64,000 bases of DNA, taken from NCBI RefSeq assembly GCF_003182275.1, contig NZ_QGTR01000005.1:124001-188000 (forward strand), in the 5' to 3' direction. Every line of letters begins with the position of its first letter. Within the stretch, counting starts at the first letter, position 1. The notes beneath the pieces are model-generated. The model had not been told where the DNA came from. It saw only the letters and a list, made by a program, of their open reading frames with translations, and searched no databases. Below, piece after piece: positions 10,689-19,855 of the stretch. This DNA is from Hoeflea marina. GTDB lineage: Bacteria; Pseudomonadota; Alphaproteobacteria; Rhizobiales; Rhizobiaceae. Position numbers and translations under genes: made by a program.

Positions 10689-11867
10689 ATGAGCAGTTCC
10701 ACCCGCCGCCGTATATCCGTCCTCGGCTCCACCGGCTCGATCGGAACGTCGACGCTCGATGTGCTGGACCATCTGGGAGGCGCGTCCGCCTTCGAGGTTC
10801 CGGCTCTGACCGGCATGGGCAACATCGATCTGCTGGCCGCTCAGGCCCGCCGGTGCGGCGCCGGCTTTGCCGTGACCGCCGATCCCGGCCGCTACCGCGA
10901 CCTCAAGGACGCCCTGTCGGGCAGCGGCATCGAGGCCGGCGCCGGGCCGGACGCACTGGTCGAGGCGGGCCAGCGACCGGCCGATTTTGTCATGGCCGGC
11001 ATCGTCGGCATCGCCGGGCTCGCCCCGACGCTGGCCGCCGCCGCCACCGGTGCCGATATCGGGCTTGCCAACAAGGAATGCCTGGTCTCCGCCGGCGATC
11101 TCTTCACCTCCGCGGTGGAGGCGGGAGGCGGAAGGTTGCTGCCGGTCGACAGCGAGCACAATGCCATCTTCCAGGTGCTGGAAGCCGACCAGCGTCATGC
11201 CGTCGAGCGCATCATCCTGACCGCGTCCGGCGGCCCCTTCCGCAAGTTCAGCCGCGCCGAGATGCAGGCGGTGACCCCGGAAATGGCTGCGGCCCACCCG
11301 AACTGGTCGATGGGCACGAAGATTTCCATCGACAGCGCCTCGATGTTCAACAAGGCGCTGGAAATGATCGAGGCGCGGCATCTCTTCGGCCTGCGTCCCG
11401 AGCAGATCGAAGTCATCATCCACCCGCAGTCGGTGATCCATTCACTGGTGGGCTACTGCGACGGCTCTGTGCTGGCGCAGCTCGGCGCGCCCGACATGCG
11501 CATGGCCATCGGCTATGCCATCGCCTATCCGCGCCGCGCCACCCTTCCGGTCGAGCGGCTGGATCTGGCGGCGCTGGCGCGGCTCGACTTCGCCGCGCCC
11601 GACGAGACCCTGTTTCCGGCATTGGCGCTGGCGCGGCTGGCCATGCAGCGCGGCGGCCAGCAGGGCGCGGTGCTCAACGGTGCCAAGGAGATCGCGCTCG
11701 AAGCCTTCATGCAGGGCCGCATCGGCTTTCTCGCCATGGCCGACATCGTCGCCGGGGTGATGGAGGCGATGGCCGGACTGCCCGCGGCATCTTCGATCGA
11801 TGACGTCTACGCCGCGGACCGCGAGGCGCGGCGGCTGGCCCGCGCCGGGATCAGCGCTGGGGCGTGA
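10689..11867 (+). CDS. dxr: 1-deoxy-D-xylulose 5-phosphate reductoisomerase
   Basis: Dxr converts DXP to 2-C-methyl-D-erythritol 4-phosphate in the non-mevalonate isoprenoid pathway. The 392-residue protein shows the NADPH motif GSTGSIG (residues 13-19), LANKECLVSAG, the metal-binding PVDSEHNAIFQ and the flexible-loop HPNWSMGTKISIDSA. All catalytic segments are intact. In many bacteria dxr lies in the frr-uppS-cdsA-dxr-bamA-lpx cluster. Here it stands alone and converges on hemA, which raises the possibility of a second copy elsewhere. Confidence 0.95.
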   Translation: MSSSTRRRISVLGSTGSIGTSTLDVLDHLGGASAFEVPALTGMGNIDLLAAQARRCGAGFAVTADPGRYRDLKDALSGSGIEAGAGPDALVEAGQRPADFVMAGIVGIAGLAPTLAAAATGADIGLANKECLVSAGDLFTSAVEAGGGRLLPVDSEHNAIFQVLEADQRHAVERIILTASGGPFRKFSRAEMQAVTPEMAAAHPNWSMGTKISIDSASMFNKALEMIEARHLFGLRPEQIEVIIHPQSVIHSLVGYCDGSVLAQLGAPDMRMAIGYAIAYPRRATLPVERLDLAALARLDFAAPDETLFPALALARLAMQRGGQQGAVLNGAKEIALEAFMQGRIGFLAMADIVAGVMEAMAGLPAASSIDDVYAADREARRLARAGISAGA

Positions 11868-11893
11868 GCCGGTACCCATTCGCGATCCGGATG

Positions 11894-13111
11894 TCAGGCG
11901 ACCGCCCGTGACAGCGCGCAGCGCGACCACAATTGGTGCAGCGCGCCGACCAGATGATCGATGTCGGCGTCGCTGTGGAAGGGCGTGGGCGTGATCCTGA
12001 GCCGTTCGGTGGTGCGCGGCACGGTCGGGTAATTGATCGGCTGCACATAGATGCCGTGATGGTCGAGCAGCAGGTCGGAGATCCACTTGCACTTGGCGGC
12101 ATTGCCCACCATCACCGGCACGATGTGGCTGTCATTGGGCATGTAGGGAATGCCCCGCCGGTCGAGCAGCGAGCGCAGCCGCGCCACCCGGTCGCGCTGC
12201 ATCAGGCGCTCTTCGTTGCTGACCTTCAGGTGCCGGATCGAGGCGACGGCGCCGCCCGCCAGCGCCGGCGGCAATGCGGTGGTGAAGATGAACCCCGATG
12301 CAAAGCTGCGCACGAAATCGCACAGCGCCTCCGAGGCCGCGATGTATCCGCCCATGACGCCGATCGCCTTGCCGAGCGTGCCCTCGATCACCGTAATCCG
12401 GTCCATCAGGCCCTCGCGCTCGGCAATCCCGCCGCCGCGCGGACCATAGAGGCCGACGGCGTGGACCTCATCGAGATAGGTCATGGCGCCGAAGCGTTCG
12501 GCCACCTCGACGATCTCGCGGATCGGCGCGATGTCGCCGTCCATCGAATAGACGCTCTCGAAGGCGACGATCTTCGGCGCGCGCGGATCGGCGGCGGCCA
12601 GCCGGGCAGCGAGATCGCGAACATTGTTGTGCTTCCAGATCACCTTCTCGGCACGGCTGTGGCGAATGCCCTCGATCATCGAAGCGTGGTTGCCGGCATC
12701 GGAGAACACGATGCAACCGGGCAGTTTCGAGGCAAGCGTGCCGAGCGCCGCCCAGTTCGACACATAGCCGGACGTGAACAGCAGCGCCGACTGCTTGCCG
12801 TGCAGATCGGCCAGTTCGCGCTCGAGCAGCACGTGCGAATGATTGGTGCCGGATATGTTGCGGGTGCCGCCGGCGCCGGCGCCGCACTGGTCGATCGCCG
12901 CCTTCATCGCATCGACCACCTTCGGATTCTGGCCCATGCCGAGATAGTCGTTCGAGCACCACACGGTGACATCCTGCGTGCTGCCGTCCTCGAGATGCCG
13001 GGTGGCGCGCGGGAAACCGCCGCGATGGCGCTCGAGATCGGCGAACACCCGATAGCGTCCCTCGTCGCGCAATGCACCCAGCTCGCCCTGAAAGTAGGCC
13101 TCGAAATCCAT
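11894..13111 (-). CDS. hemA: 5-aminolevulinate synthase
   Basis: This enzyme condenses glycine and succinyl-CoA to 5-aminolevulinate, the alphaproteobacterial entry to heme. The 405-residue PLP enzyme has the cofactor lysine at K248 ([13 protein letters not shown]), [23 protein letters not shown] and [12 protein letters not shown]. The ATG at 13111 gives MDFEAYF, the usual family start; 18 further in-frame codons upstream are unconserved. It converges on dxr 26 bp away. A candidate FNR/FixK-type box lies 140 bp upstream. The dppABCDF operon ends 208 bp upstream on the same strand. Confidence 0.96.
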   Translation of the reverse strand: MDFEAYFQGELGALRDEGRYRVFADLERHRGGFPRATRHLEDGSTQDVTVWCSNDYLGMGQNPKVVDAMKAAIDQCGAGAGGTRNISGTNHSHVLLERELADLHGKQSALLFTSGYVSNWAALGTLASKLPGCIVFSDAGNHASMIEGIRHSRAEKVIWKHNNVRDLAARLAAADPRAPKIVAFESVYSMDGDIAPIREIVEVAERFGAMTYLDEVHAVGLYGPRGGGIAEREGLMDRITVIEGTLGKAIGVMGGYIAASEALCDFVRSFASGFIFTTALPPALAGGAVASIRHLKVSNEERLMQRDRVARLRSLLDRRGIPYMPNDSHIVPVMVGNAAKCKWISDLLLDHHGIYVQPINYPTVPRTTERLRITPTPFHSDADIDHLVGALHQLWSRCALSRAVA

Positions 13112-13250
13112 CTGGTCGTCCCCGCGCTGTGCGCGGCAGCCGCCTCCGCGACGCCGCTGTTTCATTCACCCCGGCCGCTCGATCCGGCCGGGGACGAGCC
13201 GAACCGGCTCAACCCTGGCGGCAAGATGCAGCCTGGCAAATGACAAGGCC

Positions 13251-13264
13251 ATGACATGGATCAA
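13251..13264 (-). promoter_or_regulatory. Candidate FNR/FixK-type box upstream of hemA
   Basis: ATGACATGGATCAA resembles the anaerobox TTGAT-N4-ATCAA: the right half-site is perfect and the left half matches 3 of 5 bases. It lies in the 208-bp interval upstream of hemA, about 140 bp before the start codon. Oxygen control of hemA through FNR/FixK proteins is known in several alphaproteobacteria. The function of this site is inferred. Confidence 0.45.
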
Positions 13265-13319
13265 ACATGCCCGGCCAAAATCCTCAATGAAACGTAAAGC
13301 GGCGCAGTTAACGGAACCT

Positions 13320-14264
13320 TCAGGCCAGATGGCAACTAACAGCCCGTCCGGCCACCGGCCGGAGATGCGGCGTGTCCACGGCGCAACGGGGAACCGCGAT
13401 CGGGCAGCGCGGATGGAAGGCGCAGCCGCTCGGAATGTTGAGCGGCGACGGCAGTTCGCCAACCAGCTTCACCTGCTGCCGGACATGGGTCGGGTCGGCC
13501 ACCGGCGTCGCCGACAGCAGCGCCTGGGTGTATGGATGGCGGGGGTCGCCGAACACCGTCTCGGCTGTCCCCACCTCCACGGGTCGCCCCAGATACATCA
13601 CCATCACCTCGTCGGCGATGTGCTTGACCACGGACAGATCGTGGCTGATGAACAGATAGGCCAGCCCGAACTCCTGCTGCAGGTCGATGAGCAGGTTGAG
13701 CACCTGCGCCTGGATCGAAAGGTCGAGCGCGGAGACCGGCTCGTCGAGCACCAGGATCTTCGGGTTCAGCATCAGCGCCCGCGCGATGGCAACGCGCTGG
13801 CGCTGGCCGCCGGAGAACATGTGCGGATAGCGCTCGTAATGTTCGGCCCTCAGCCCGACCCGCTCCATCATCGCCTGCGCCTTGCGGCGGCGCGTCGGGG
13901 CGTCGTCGGAGGTGTTGACCTTCAGAGGCTCTTCGAGGATGGCGCCGATTTTCTGGCGTGGATTGAGCGAACCATAGGGGTTCTGGAACACGATCTGAAC
14001 CATCTGCCGGAGCGCCCGGTCCGATGCTTCCGCCGGCCGGCCGTCGATCAGCAATGTGCCGGCGGTTGGTTCTTCGATCATCGTCACGAGCCGGGCGAGT
14101 GTCGACTTGCCGCACCCCGATTCGCCCACCACGGCGAGCGTCTTGCCCGATGTGAGCGAGAAACTCACGCCATTGAGCGCGCGCACGATCGCCGTCTTGC
14201 CGAGAAAGCCCTTGCGGACCTCGTATTGCCGCGTCAGGTCTGCGGCTTCCAGAACGGTGCTCAT
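13320..14264 (-). CDS. dppF: Peptide ABC transporter ATPase (DppF/OppF type)
   Basis: This is one of two cytoplasmic ATPases powering the transporter. The 314-residue protein has Walker A GESGCGKST, the signature FSGGQRQRVAIARAL, Walker B ILVLDEPVSALD and the switch histidine in FISHD. The oligopeptide-type C-terminal extension includes SGCAFHPRCP. The ATG at 14264 overlaps the dppD stop (ATGA), giving coupling. Last gene of dppABCDF; no clear terminator precedes hemA. Confidence 0.9.
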   Translation of the reverse strand: MSTVLEAADLTRQYEVRKGFLGKTAIVRALNGVSFSLTSGKTLAVVGESGCGKSTLARLVTMIEEPTAGTLLIDGRPAEASDRALRQMVQIVFQNPYGSLNPRQKIGAILEEPLKVNTSDDAPTRRRKAQAMMERVGLRAEHYERYPHMFSGGQRQRVAIARALMLNPKILVLDEPVSALDLSIQAQVLNLLIDLQQEFGLAYLFISHDLSVVKHIADEVMVMYLGRPVEVGTAETVFGDPRHPYTQALLSATPVADPTHVRQQVKLVGELPSPLNIPSGCAFHPRCPIAVPRCAVDTPHLRPVAGRAVSCHLA

Positions 14265-15250
14265 GCGCCCACCTCCATGCGGGTGGCGACCCCGTTGACC
14301 AGCGGATGGTTGCACAGCGCATGGCCAAGCGCGGCATCCTGGCGTTCGGCGCCGCGGCGGCAGATGTCGGTCGCGAACTGGCAGCGCGGTTCGAACAGGC
14401 AGCCCGTTGGGCGGCCATGCTGGCCGGGAACCATGCCGGCGATCGAGGGAAGGTGGCCGCGGCCGGTGGCGCGCTCCGGAAGCGCCGAGAGCAGCGCCGA
14501 GGTGTAGGGGTGGTGCGGATCGGAAAACAGCTCGCGCACGGCCTGCTCCTCGACGCGCTGGCCCGCATACTGCACCTGTACCCGGTGCGCCATCTGCGCC
14601 ACCACGCCCATGTCATGGGTGATCAGCACCAGCGCCATGTCGCGGTCGGCGCAGAGGTCGCGCAGCAGGTCGAGGATCTGCGCCTGGATGGTGACGTCGA
14701 GCGCGGTCGTGGGTTCGTCGGCGATCAGCAGCTTCGGCCGGCAGGAGGTCGCCATGGCGATCATCACCCGCTGGCTCATGCCGCCCGACAGCTGGTGCGG
14801 GAAAGCACTCAGGCGCTGCTGGGGGGAAGGTATGCCGACGGCGTCCAGCAACTCGATCGCGCGCGTCCTGCGCGCCTTGCGGTCGAGATCGGTGTGCCGT
14901 CTCAGCATCTCGCCGATCTGGAAGCCGACCGTGAAGCACGGATTGAGGCTCGACATCGGCTCCTGGAAGATCATAGCGATGTCGCGGCCGATGATGGTCC
15001 GCTTCTGCTTGGCCGTCATCGACAGCATGTCGTTGCCGTCAAACCGCATCACGTCGGCCGTCACTGTCGCCGATGGCGGAAGCAGCCCCATCACCGCCAG
15101 CATCGACACCGACTTGCCGGATCCGGATTCGCCGACGATCGACAGGATTTCGCGACCATCGACCGTCAGGTCGACGCCGTCGACGGCGGCGAAAGGACCT
15201 GTGACGGTGTCGAAGCTGACAGTCAGGTTCTTGATTTCAAGTAGCGCCAA
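14261..15250 (-). CDS. dppD: Peptide ABC transporter ATPase (DppD/OppD type)
   Basis: The partner ATPase is 329 residues. It shows Walker A GESGSGKSVSM, signature LSGGMSQRVMIAMA, Walker B LLIADEPTTALD and the switch histidine in LITHDMG, plus the peptide-transporter C-terminal cysteine cluster near GRPTGCLFEPRCQFA. The likely start is a TTG at 15250, only 2 bp after the dppC stop. The open frame upstream to 15409 lies inside dppC and is not conserved. It overlaps dppF by 4 bp. Confidence 0.88.
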   Translation of the reverse strand: MALLEIKNLTVSFDTVTGPFAAVDGVDLTVDGREILSIVGESGSGKSVSMLAVMGLLPPSATVTADVMRFDGNDMLSMTAKQKRTIIGRDIAMIFQEPMSSLNPCFTVGFQIGEMLRRHTDLDRKARRTRAIELLDAVGIPSPQQRLSAFPHQLSGGMSQRVMIAMATSCRPKLLIADEPTTALDVTIQAQILDLLRDLCADRDMALVLITHDMGVVAQMAHRVQVQYAGQRVEEQAVRELFSDPHHPYTSALLSALPERATGRGHLPSIAGMVPGQHGRPTGCLFEPRCQFATDICRRGAERQDAALGHALCNHPLVNGVATRMEVGA

Positions 15251-15252
15251 GG

Positions 15253-16167
15253 TCAGCTCTTCTTCAGTTTGGGATCGAGCGCGTCGCGCAGGCCGTCGCC
15301 CATCAGGTTGATGGCAAGCACGGTCAGCAGGATGGCAAGGCCGGGGAAGGTCACCACCCACCAGGCGCGCAGGATGAATTCGCGCGCTTCGGCGAGCATC
15401 GTACCCCATTCGGGTGTGGGCGGCTGTGCGCCCATGCCGAGGAAGCCCAGCGCCGCTGCGTCGAGGATGGCCGAGGAAAACGACAGCGTCGCCTGCACGA
15501 TCAGCGGCGCCAGACAGTTGGGCAGGATGGTCACGAACATCAGCCTGAGCCGGCCGGCGCCCGCCACCCGCGAGGCGATGACATATTCGCGGTCGCGCTC
15601 GGCCATCACCGAGGCGCGGGTCAGGCGGACGAAATGCGGTTGCAGCACGAGCGCGATGGCGATCATGGCGTTGAGCAGGCCCGGACCGAGGATGGCCACC
15701 AGCACGAGCGCCAGCAGAAGCGACGGGAAGGCGAGGATCACGTCCATGATGCGCATGATCGTGGTGTCGATCCAGCCGCGGAAGTAACCGGCGACGAGGC
15801 CGATGATCACGCCGCTGGTCACCGAGAGAATCACGACGAACAGGCCGATGAAGAGCGAGAAGCGGGCGCCGTACATCAGCCGCGACAGCAGATCCCGGCC
15901 CACCGCGTCGGTGCCGAGCAGGAACGAGCTGTTGCCTCCCTCAAGCCAGGCCGGCGGCAGCAGGAAGGCCTCGCGGTTCTGCGCGCTCGGGCTGTGCGGC
16001 GCGATCAGCGGCGCCAGCACCGCCACCAGGATGATGATGACGAAAACGCAGAGCCCGATCACGGCTCCCCGGTTCTGGCTGAAATAGTACCAGAATTCGC
16101 CCCACATGGCGCGTCGGGTGGACTTGGCGCCGGCCACGGCCGGCAGGCTCGATGCAGCGTCGGTCAT
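15253..16167 (-). CDS. dppC: Peptide ABC transporter permease (DppC type)
   Basis: The 304-residue inner-membrane permease has an N-terminal cytoplasmic leader, a first membrane helix (GLCVFVIIILVAVLAPLIA), a periplasmic loop containing the family motif LLGTDAVGRDLLSRLMYGAR, and five further helices. The EAA-type loop appears in the AASRVAGAGR region. It pairs with DppB to form the channel. Spacing is tight: 10 bp from dppB and 2 bp to the dppD start. Confidence 0.91.
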   Translation of the reverse strand: MTDAASSLPAVAGAKSTRRAMWGEFWYYFSQNRGAVIGLCVFVIIILVAVLAPLIAPHSPSAQNREAFLLPPAWLEGGNSSFLLGTDAVGRDLLSRLMYGARFSLFIGLFVVILSVTSGVIIGLVAGYFRGWIDTTIMRIMDVILAFPSLLLALVLVAILGPGLLNAMIAIALVLQPHFVRLTRASVMAERDREYVIASRVAGAGRLRLMFVTILPNCLAPLIVQATLSFSSAILDAAALGFLGMGAQPPTPEWGTMLAEAREFILRAWWVVTFPGLAILLTVLAINLMGDGLRDALDPKLKKS

Positions 16168-16177
16168 CGCGCGCTCC

Positions 16178-17182
16178 TCAATGCCGGATGCGCGGATTGA
16201 TCAGCCCGTAGAGCAGATCGACCGCAAGATTGACGATCATGATGATGCCGGCGATGAGCAGGAGACCGCCCTGCACCACCGGGTAGTCGCGCTTGAACAC
16301 CGCATCCACCATCCACTTGCCAATGCCCGGCCAGGAAAAGATGGTCTCGGTGAGGATGGCGCCGGCGAGCAGCACGCCGACCTGCAGGCCGATGGTGGTG
16401 ACCACGGGAATGAGCGCGTTGCGCAGCGCGTGCACGCCGATCACCCGGCGCGGCGACAGCCCCTTCGAACGCGCGGTGCGCACATAGTCTTCGCCCAGCA
16501 CTTCCAGCATCGCCGAGCGCGTCTGCCGCGCGATCACGGCAAGCGGAATGGTGCAGAGCACGATGGTTGGCAGGATGAGATGGCTAAGCGCCGACTTGAA
16601 GGCGCCGGGCTGGCCCGAGAGCAGGCTGTCGATCAGCATGAAGCCGGTATGGGCCGGAAAATAGTACATCAGCGAGATCCGCCCCGAGACCGGTGTCCAC
16701 TGCAGGATGCCGGAAAACAGGATGATCAGCAGCAGGCCCCACCAGAAGATCGGCATCGAATAGCCGACCAGCGCGGTGCCCATCAGCGACTGGTCGATCC
16801 AGGAGCCGCGGCGCACCGCCGCCAGCACGCCGGCCGGGATGCCGAGAAACACAGCCAGGAAGATTGCGCAGATCGAAAGCTCGAGCGTGGCGGGAAACAG
16901 CTTGAAGAAGTCGTCAAGGATGGGCCGCTTCGTCACCACCGAATTGCCGAGGTCGCCGGTAACGATATCGCCGAGATAGTCCACGAATTGAATGGAAAGG
17001 GGCTTGTCGTAACCGAGGCTCTTCATGATTTCGGCATGTCGTTCGTCCGACATCACCCGTTCGCCCGACATCAGCATCACCGGGTCGCCCGGAAGCAGCC
17101 GGATGAAGGCAAAGGCGACCAGCGCCACTCCCAGGAACGTGGGGATCAGGACTGCAAACCGTCCTGCGAGAAACCTCAGCAT
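16178..17182 (-). CDS. dppB: Peptide ABC transporter permease (DppB type)
   Basis: The 334-residue inner-membrane permease begins with the typical helix LRFLAGRFAVLIPTFLGVAL, followed by the family sequence RLLPGDPVMLMSGE. The EAA-type motif is in VRTARSKGLSPRRVIGVHALRNA. Six membrane segments are apparent. The start at 17182 is 61 bp after dppA on the same strand, consistent with an operon in which the binding protein is made in excess. Confidence 0.91.
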   Translation of the reverse strand: MLRFLAGRFAVLIPTFLGVALVAFAFIRLLPGDPVMLMSGERVMSDERHAEIMKSLGYDKPLSIQFVDYLGDIVTGDLGNSVVTKRPILDDFFKLFPATLELSICAIFLAVFLGIPAGVLAAVRRGSWIDQSLMGTALVGYSMPIFWWGLLLIILFSGILQWTPVSGRISLMYYFPAHTGFMLIDSLLSGQPGAFKSALSHLILPTIVLCTIPLAVIARQTRSAMLEVLGEDYVRTARSKGLSPRRVIGVHALRNALIPVVTTIGLQVGVLLAGAILTETIFSWPGIGKWMVDAVFKRDYPVVQGGLLLIAGIIMIVNLAVDLLYGLINPRIRH

Positions 17183-17243
17183 GAAACATTGTCCGGTAAA
17201 GGCCGCCCGGCGAAATGCCGGGCGGCTGAGTGCTTATAGGGGC

Positions 17244-18839
17244 TTATTCGGAGATGTCGACACCGTCGAAGCGGTGATAGCCGAGCGGATCCTGGACGAA
17301 ACCGCTGACCTTCTTGCTCACCGGCACGAAGACGAGCGAATGGTCGAGCGTGTTCCAGGGCGCTTCCCGCTTGAACACGACCTGGGCCTCTTCGTAGAGG
17401 CGGGTGCGTTCGGCCATGTCGGACGTCGTCTTGGCCGCCTTCACCAGCTTGTCGAACTCCTCATTGCACCACTGCGCGCGGTTGTTGCCGCCGACGGCAT
17501 CGCAGCCCAGCAGCGTGTCAAGGAAGTTGTCCGGATCGCCATTGTCACCGGTCCAGCCGAGCATCACCGCACCGTCGCGGGCCTTGTCCTTGGAGAGCTT
17601 GAGATATTCGGCCCACTCATAGGTGACGATCTCGGCTTCGACGCCGACCTTGGCGTAATCGGCCTGCATGACTTCGGCCGCGCGGCGCGCGTTGAGCATG
17701 TAGGGACGCGACACCGGCATGGCCCAGAGTTTCATCTTGAGTCCGGTCACGCCGGCGTCCTCAAGCATCTTCTTGGCGGCTTCCGGATCGTACTTGTCGT
17801 CCTCGACGGCGTCGTTGTAGGACCACATTGTCGGCGGGATCGGGTTCTTGGCGACCGATGCCGCACCCTGGAACACGGCGTCGATGATCGCCTGCTTGTT
17901 GACCGCCATGTTGAGCGCCTTGCGCACTTCCGGCTTGTCGAACGGCGCCTGAGTGGTGTTGTAGGCGAGATAGGCGACGTTGAGGCCTTCCTGCTGCTCG
18001 ACAGTAAGGCTCTCGTCGGCCTTGAGGCCATCGACGTCGGCGGCGTTCGGATAGACTGTCACATGGCATTCGCCCGCCTTGAGCTTCTGCACGCGGACCG
18101 AGGCATCCGTGGTGATCGCGAAGACCAGGTCGTCGATGTTTTCCTTGCCGTTCCAGTAGCCGTCATGGGCCTTGTAGCGGATGACCGCATCGGGCTGGTA
18201 GGCGACGAAGGCGAACGGACCGGTGCCCAGCGGCATCTGGTTCATCTGCGCCATGTTGCCGTCGGCCTGCAGCTTGTCGGCATATTCCTTCGACAGCACC
18301 GAGGCGAAGTCCATCGCCAGGTCGGCCATGAACGGCGCTTCCGGGCGTGTCAGGGTGAACTTGACCGTCAGGTCGTCAACCTTCTCGACCGACTTGATCA
18401 GGCCCGGGAAACCCATGCCGTCGGCATATTCATAGGCGCCGCCCTCGACATACTTGTTCCACGGATTTTCCGCGTTCAGCTGGCGGTCGAACGAGAACAC
18501 CACGTCGTCGGCGTTGAAATCGCGCGACGGGGTGAAGAACTCGGTGGTCTGGAACTTGACGCCGGCGCGGAGCTTGAAGGTGTATTCGGTGCCGTCCTCC
18601 GACGAAGTCCAGCTTTCGGCCAGGCCGGGCTCGATCTCGGTCGAGCCGTGCTTGAATTCGACAAGCCGGTTGTAGACGGTGCGGCTGGAGGCGTCGAACG
18701 TGGTGCCGGCCGTGTACAGGCCGGGATCGAAGCCTTCCGGCGAACCTTCGGAGCAGTAGACCAGTGTCTTGGCCTGCACGGTGGTGGCAAGCATGGTCGC
18801 AAGCACCGTGGTGGCCAGGAGCGTTCGGATGTTTTTCAT
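17244..18839 (-). CDS. dppA: Periplasmic peptide-binding protein (DppA type)
   Basis: The substrate-binding lipid-free SBP_bac_5 protein is 531 residues with a clear signal peptide (positively charged MKNIR, hydrophobic core, cleavage near VQAKT). LVYCSEGSPEGFDPGLYTAG and a GTGPFAFVAYQPDAVIRYK segment match DppA-type proteins. DppA homologues of rhizobia bind dipeptides and 5-aminolevulinate, and E. coli DppA also binds heme. An AAGGGA ribosome-binding site precedes the ATG at 18839; an earlier in-frame start at 18866 overlaps that site. First gene of the operon. Confidence 0.9.
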   Translation of the reverse strand: MKNIRTLLATTVLATMLATTVQAKTLVYCSEGSPEGFDPGLYTAGTTFDASSRTVYNRLVEFKHGSTEIEPGLAESWTSSEDGTEYTFKLRAGVKFQTTEFFTPSRDFNADDVVFSFDRQLNAENPWNKYVEGGAYEYADGMGFPGLIKSVEKVDDLTVKFTLTRPEAPFMADLAMDFASVLSKEYADKLQADGNMAQMNQMPLGTGPFAFVAYQPDAVIRYKAHDGYWNGKENIDDLVFAITTDASVRVQKLKAGECHVTVYPNAADVDGLKADESLTVEQQEGLNVAYLAYNTTQAPFDKPEVRKALNMAVNKQAIIDAVFQGAASVAKNPIPPTMWSYNDAVEDDKYDPEAAKKMLEDAGVTGLKMKLWAMPVSRPYMLNARRAAEVMQADYAKVGVEAEIVTYEWAEYLKLSKDKARDGAVMLGWTGDNGDPDNFLDTLLGCDAVGGNNRAQWCNEEFDKLVKAAKTTSDMAERTRLYEEAQVVFKREAPWNTLDHSLVFVPVSKKVSGFVQDPLGYHRFDGVDISE

Positions 18840-18992
18840 GACGCGTTCCCTTGTTGTTTTACGCATATCGGATTGGCATGCCTTTGGCGGGGAGGCCCCC
18901 GCTGCTACAGCAAGCGCCGATCAAACGCGAATCCAAATCCCTTTGCAAGGGCTATTCGGAGGGTCCGCCGGCCTTCCCTTGCGGAAGCTGCA

Positions 18993-19027
18993 CAAAAAAA
19001 GGGCGGCCTTGGCCGCCCCGATTTTTG
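18993..19027. terminator. Bidirectional intrinsic terminator after coxM
   Basis: GGGCGGCC (19001-19008) pairs with GGCCGCCC (19011-19018) around a 2-base TT centre, flanked by a run of seven A on the left and five T on the right. Read on the minus strand it is a standard terminator 25 bp after the coxM stop, insulating coxSLM from dppA. The remaining bases to the dppA start must hold the dppA promoter, but I see no clear match. Confidence 0.8.
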
Positions 19028-19043
19028 ACGGAAAATGGAACTT

Positions 19044-19838
19044 TCAGCCGGCAGCAATCAGCGCCCGTTTCGCCATGACCTTGACAAGATTGGCCCGGTA
19101 TTCGGCGGTGGCGTGCAGGTCGGCCATCAGATTGGACGGATCGACGCTGATGCCGCTGAGCGCATCGGCGGAAAAATTCGATGCCAGCGCCGCCTCCATT
19201 TCCGATTGCCGGAATACGCCGTCGGAGCCCGCGCCGGTGACGGCCACCCGCACGGAGCCGTCCCCCAGTCTGGCGACGAACACGCCGGTCAGCGCGTAGC
19301 GCGATGCGGGATTTCGGAACTTGGCGTATCCCGCCTTCGCCGGCGCCGTAAGCTCCACGGCCGTCACCAGTTCGCCCTCGTCCAGCGCTGTCTCGAACAT
19401 GCCGGCGAAGAACTCGTCGGCACCGATGCGGCGGTTGTTGGTGATGATGTCGGCCTTCAGCGCCAGCAGCGCGGCGGGATAGTCGGCGGCCGGATCGTTG
19501 TTGGCGATCGAACCGCCGATGGTGCCCATGTGCCGCACATGCGGATCGCCGATATGGGCGGCGAGATCGCAGAGCGCGGCGCAGACGCCCCTGACGGCTG
19601 CCGAGGCCGCCACTTCAGCATGGGTGACCGCCGCGCCGATGCGCACCTTGTCGCCTTCCACCTTGATTCCCTGCATCGCCGCCACATGGCGCAGGTCGAT
19701 CAGGTCGCTGGGCGCGGCCAGCCGCTGCTTCATGGTCGGGATCAGCGTCTGGCCGCCGGCCAGATACTTGGCGTCCTCGGATGCGAGGCCAACGGCCTCT
19801 TCCACGGAGGAGGCCCGGTGGTAATTGGTTGCATACAT
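19044..19838 (-). CDS. coxM: FAD-binding subunit of a CO-dehydrogenase-like molybdenum hydroxylase (CoxM)
   Basis: The 264-residue medium subunit carries FAD and links the iron-sulfur subunit to an acceptor. YLAGGQTLIPTMKQRLAAP and the second FAD motif TIGGSIANNDPAADYP near residue 110 are characteristic. The ATG at 19838 has GGAGG 7 bp upstream; a TTG at 19844 is too close to that site. It is the third gene of coxS-coxL-coxM, starting 17 bp after coxL, and is followed by a strong terminator. Confidence 0.88.
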   Translation of the reverse strand: MYATNYHRASSVEEAVGLASEDAKYLAGGQTLIPTMKQRLAAPSDLIDLRHVAAMQGIKVEGDKVRIGAAVTHAEVAASAAVRGVCAALCDLAAHIGDPHVRHMGTIGGSIANNDPAADYPAALLALKADIITNNRRIGADEFFAGMFETALDEGELVTAVELTAPAKAGYAKFRNPASRYALTGVFVARLGDGSVRVAVTGAGSDGVFRQSEMEAALASNFSADALSGISVDPSNLMADLHATAEYRANLVKVMAKRALIAAG

Positions 19839-19855
19839 GTTCAATCCTCCTTCGG

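Noticed and set aside
17025-19028. Plus-strand open frame of 667 codons
   Set aside because: It overlaps dppA on the other strand, which has a signal peptide and family motifs; the shadow has no recognisable domain.
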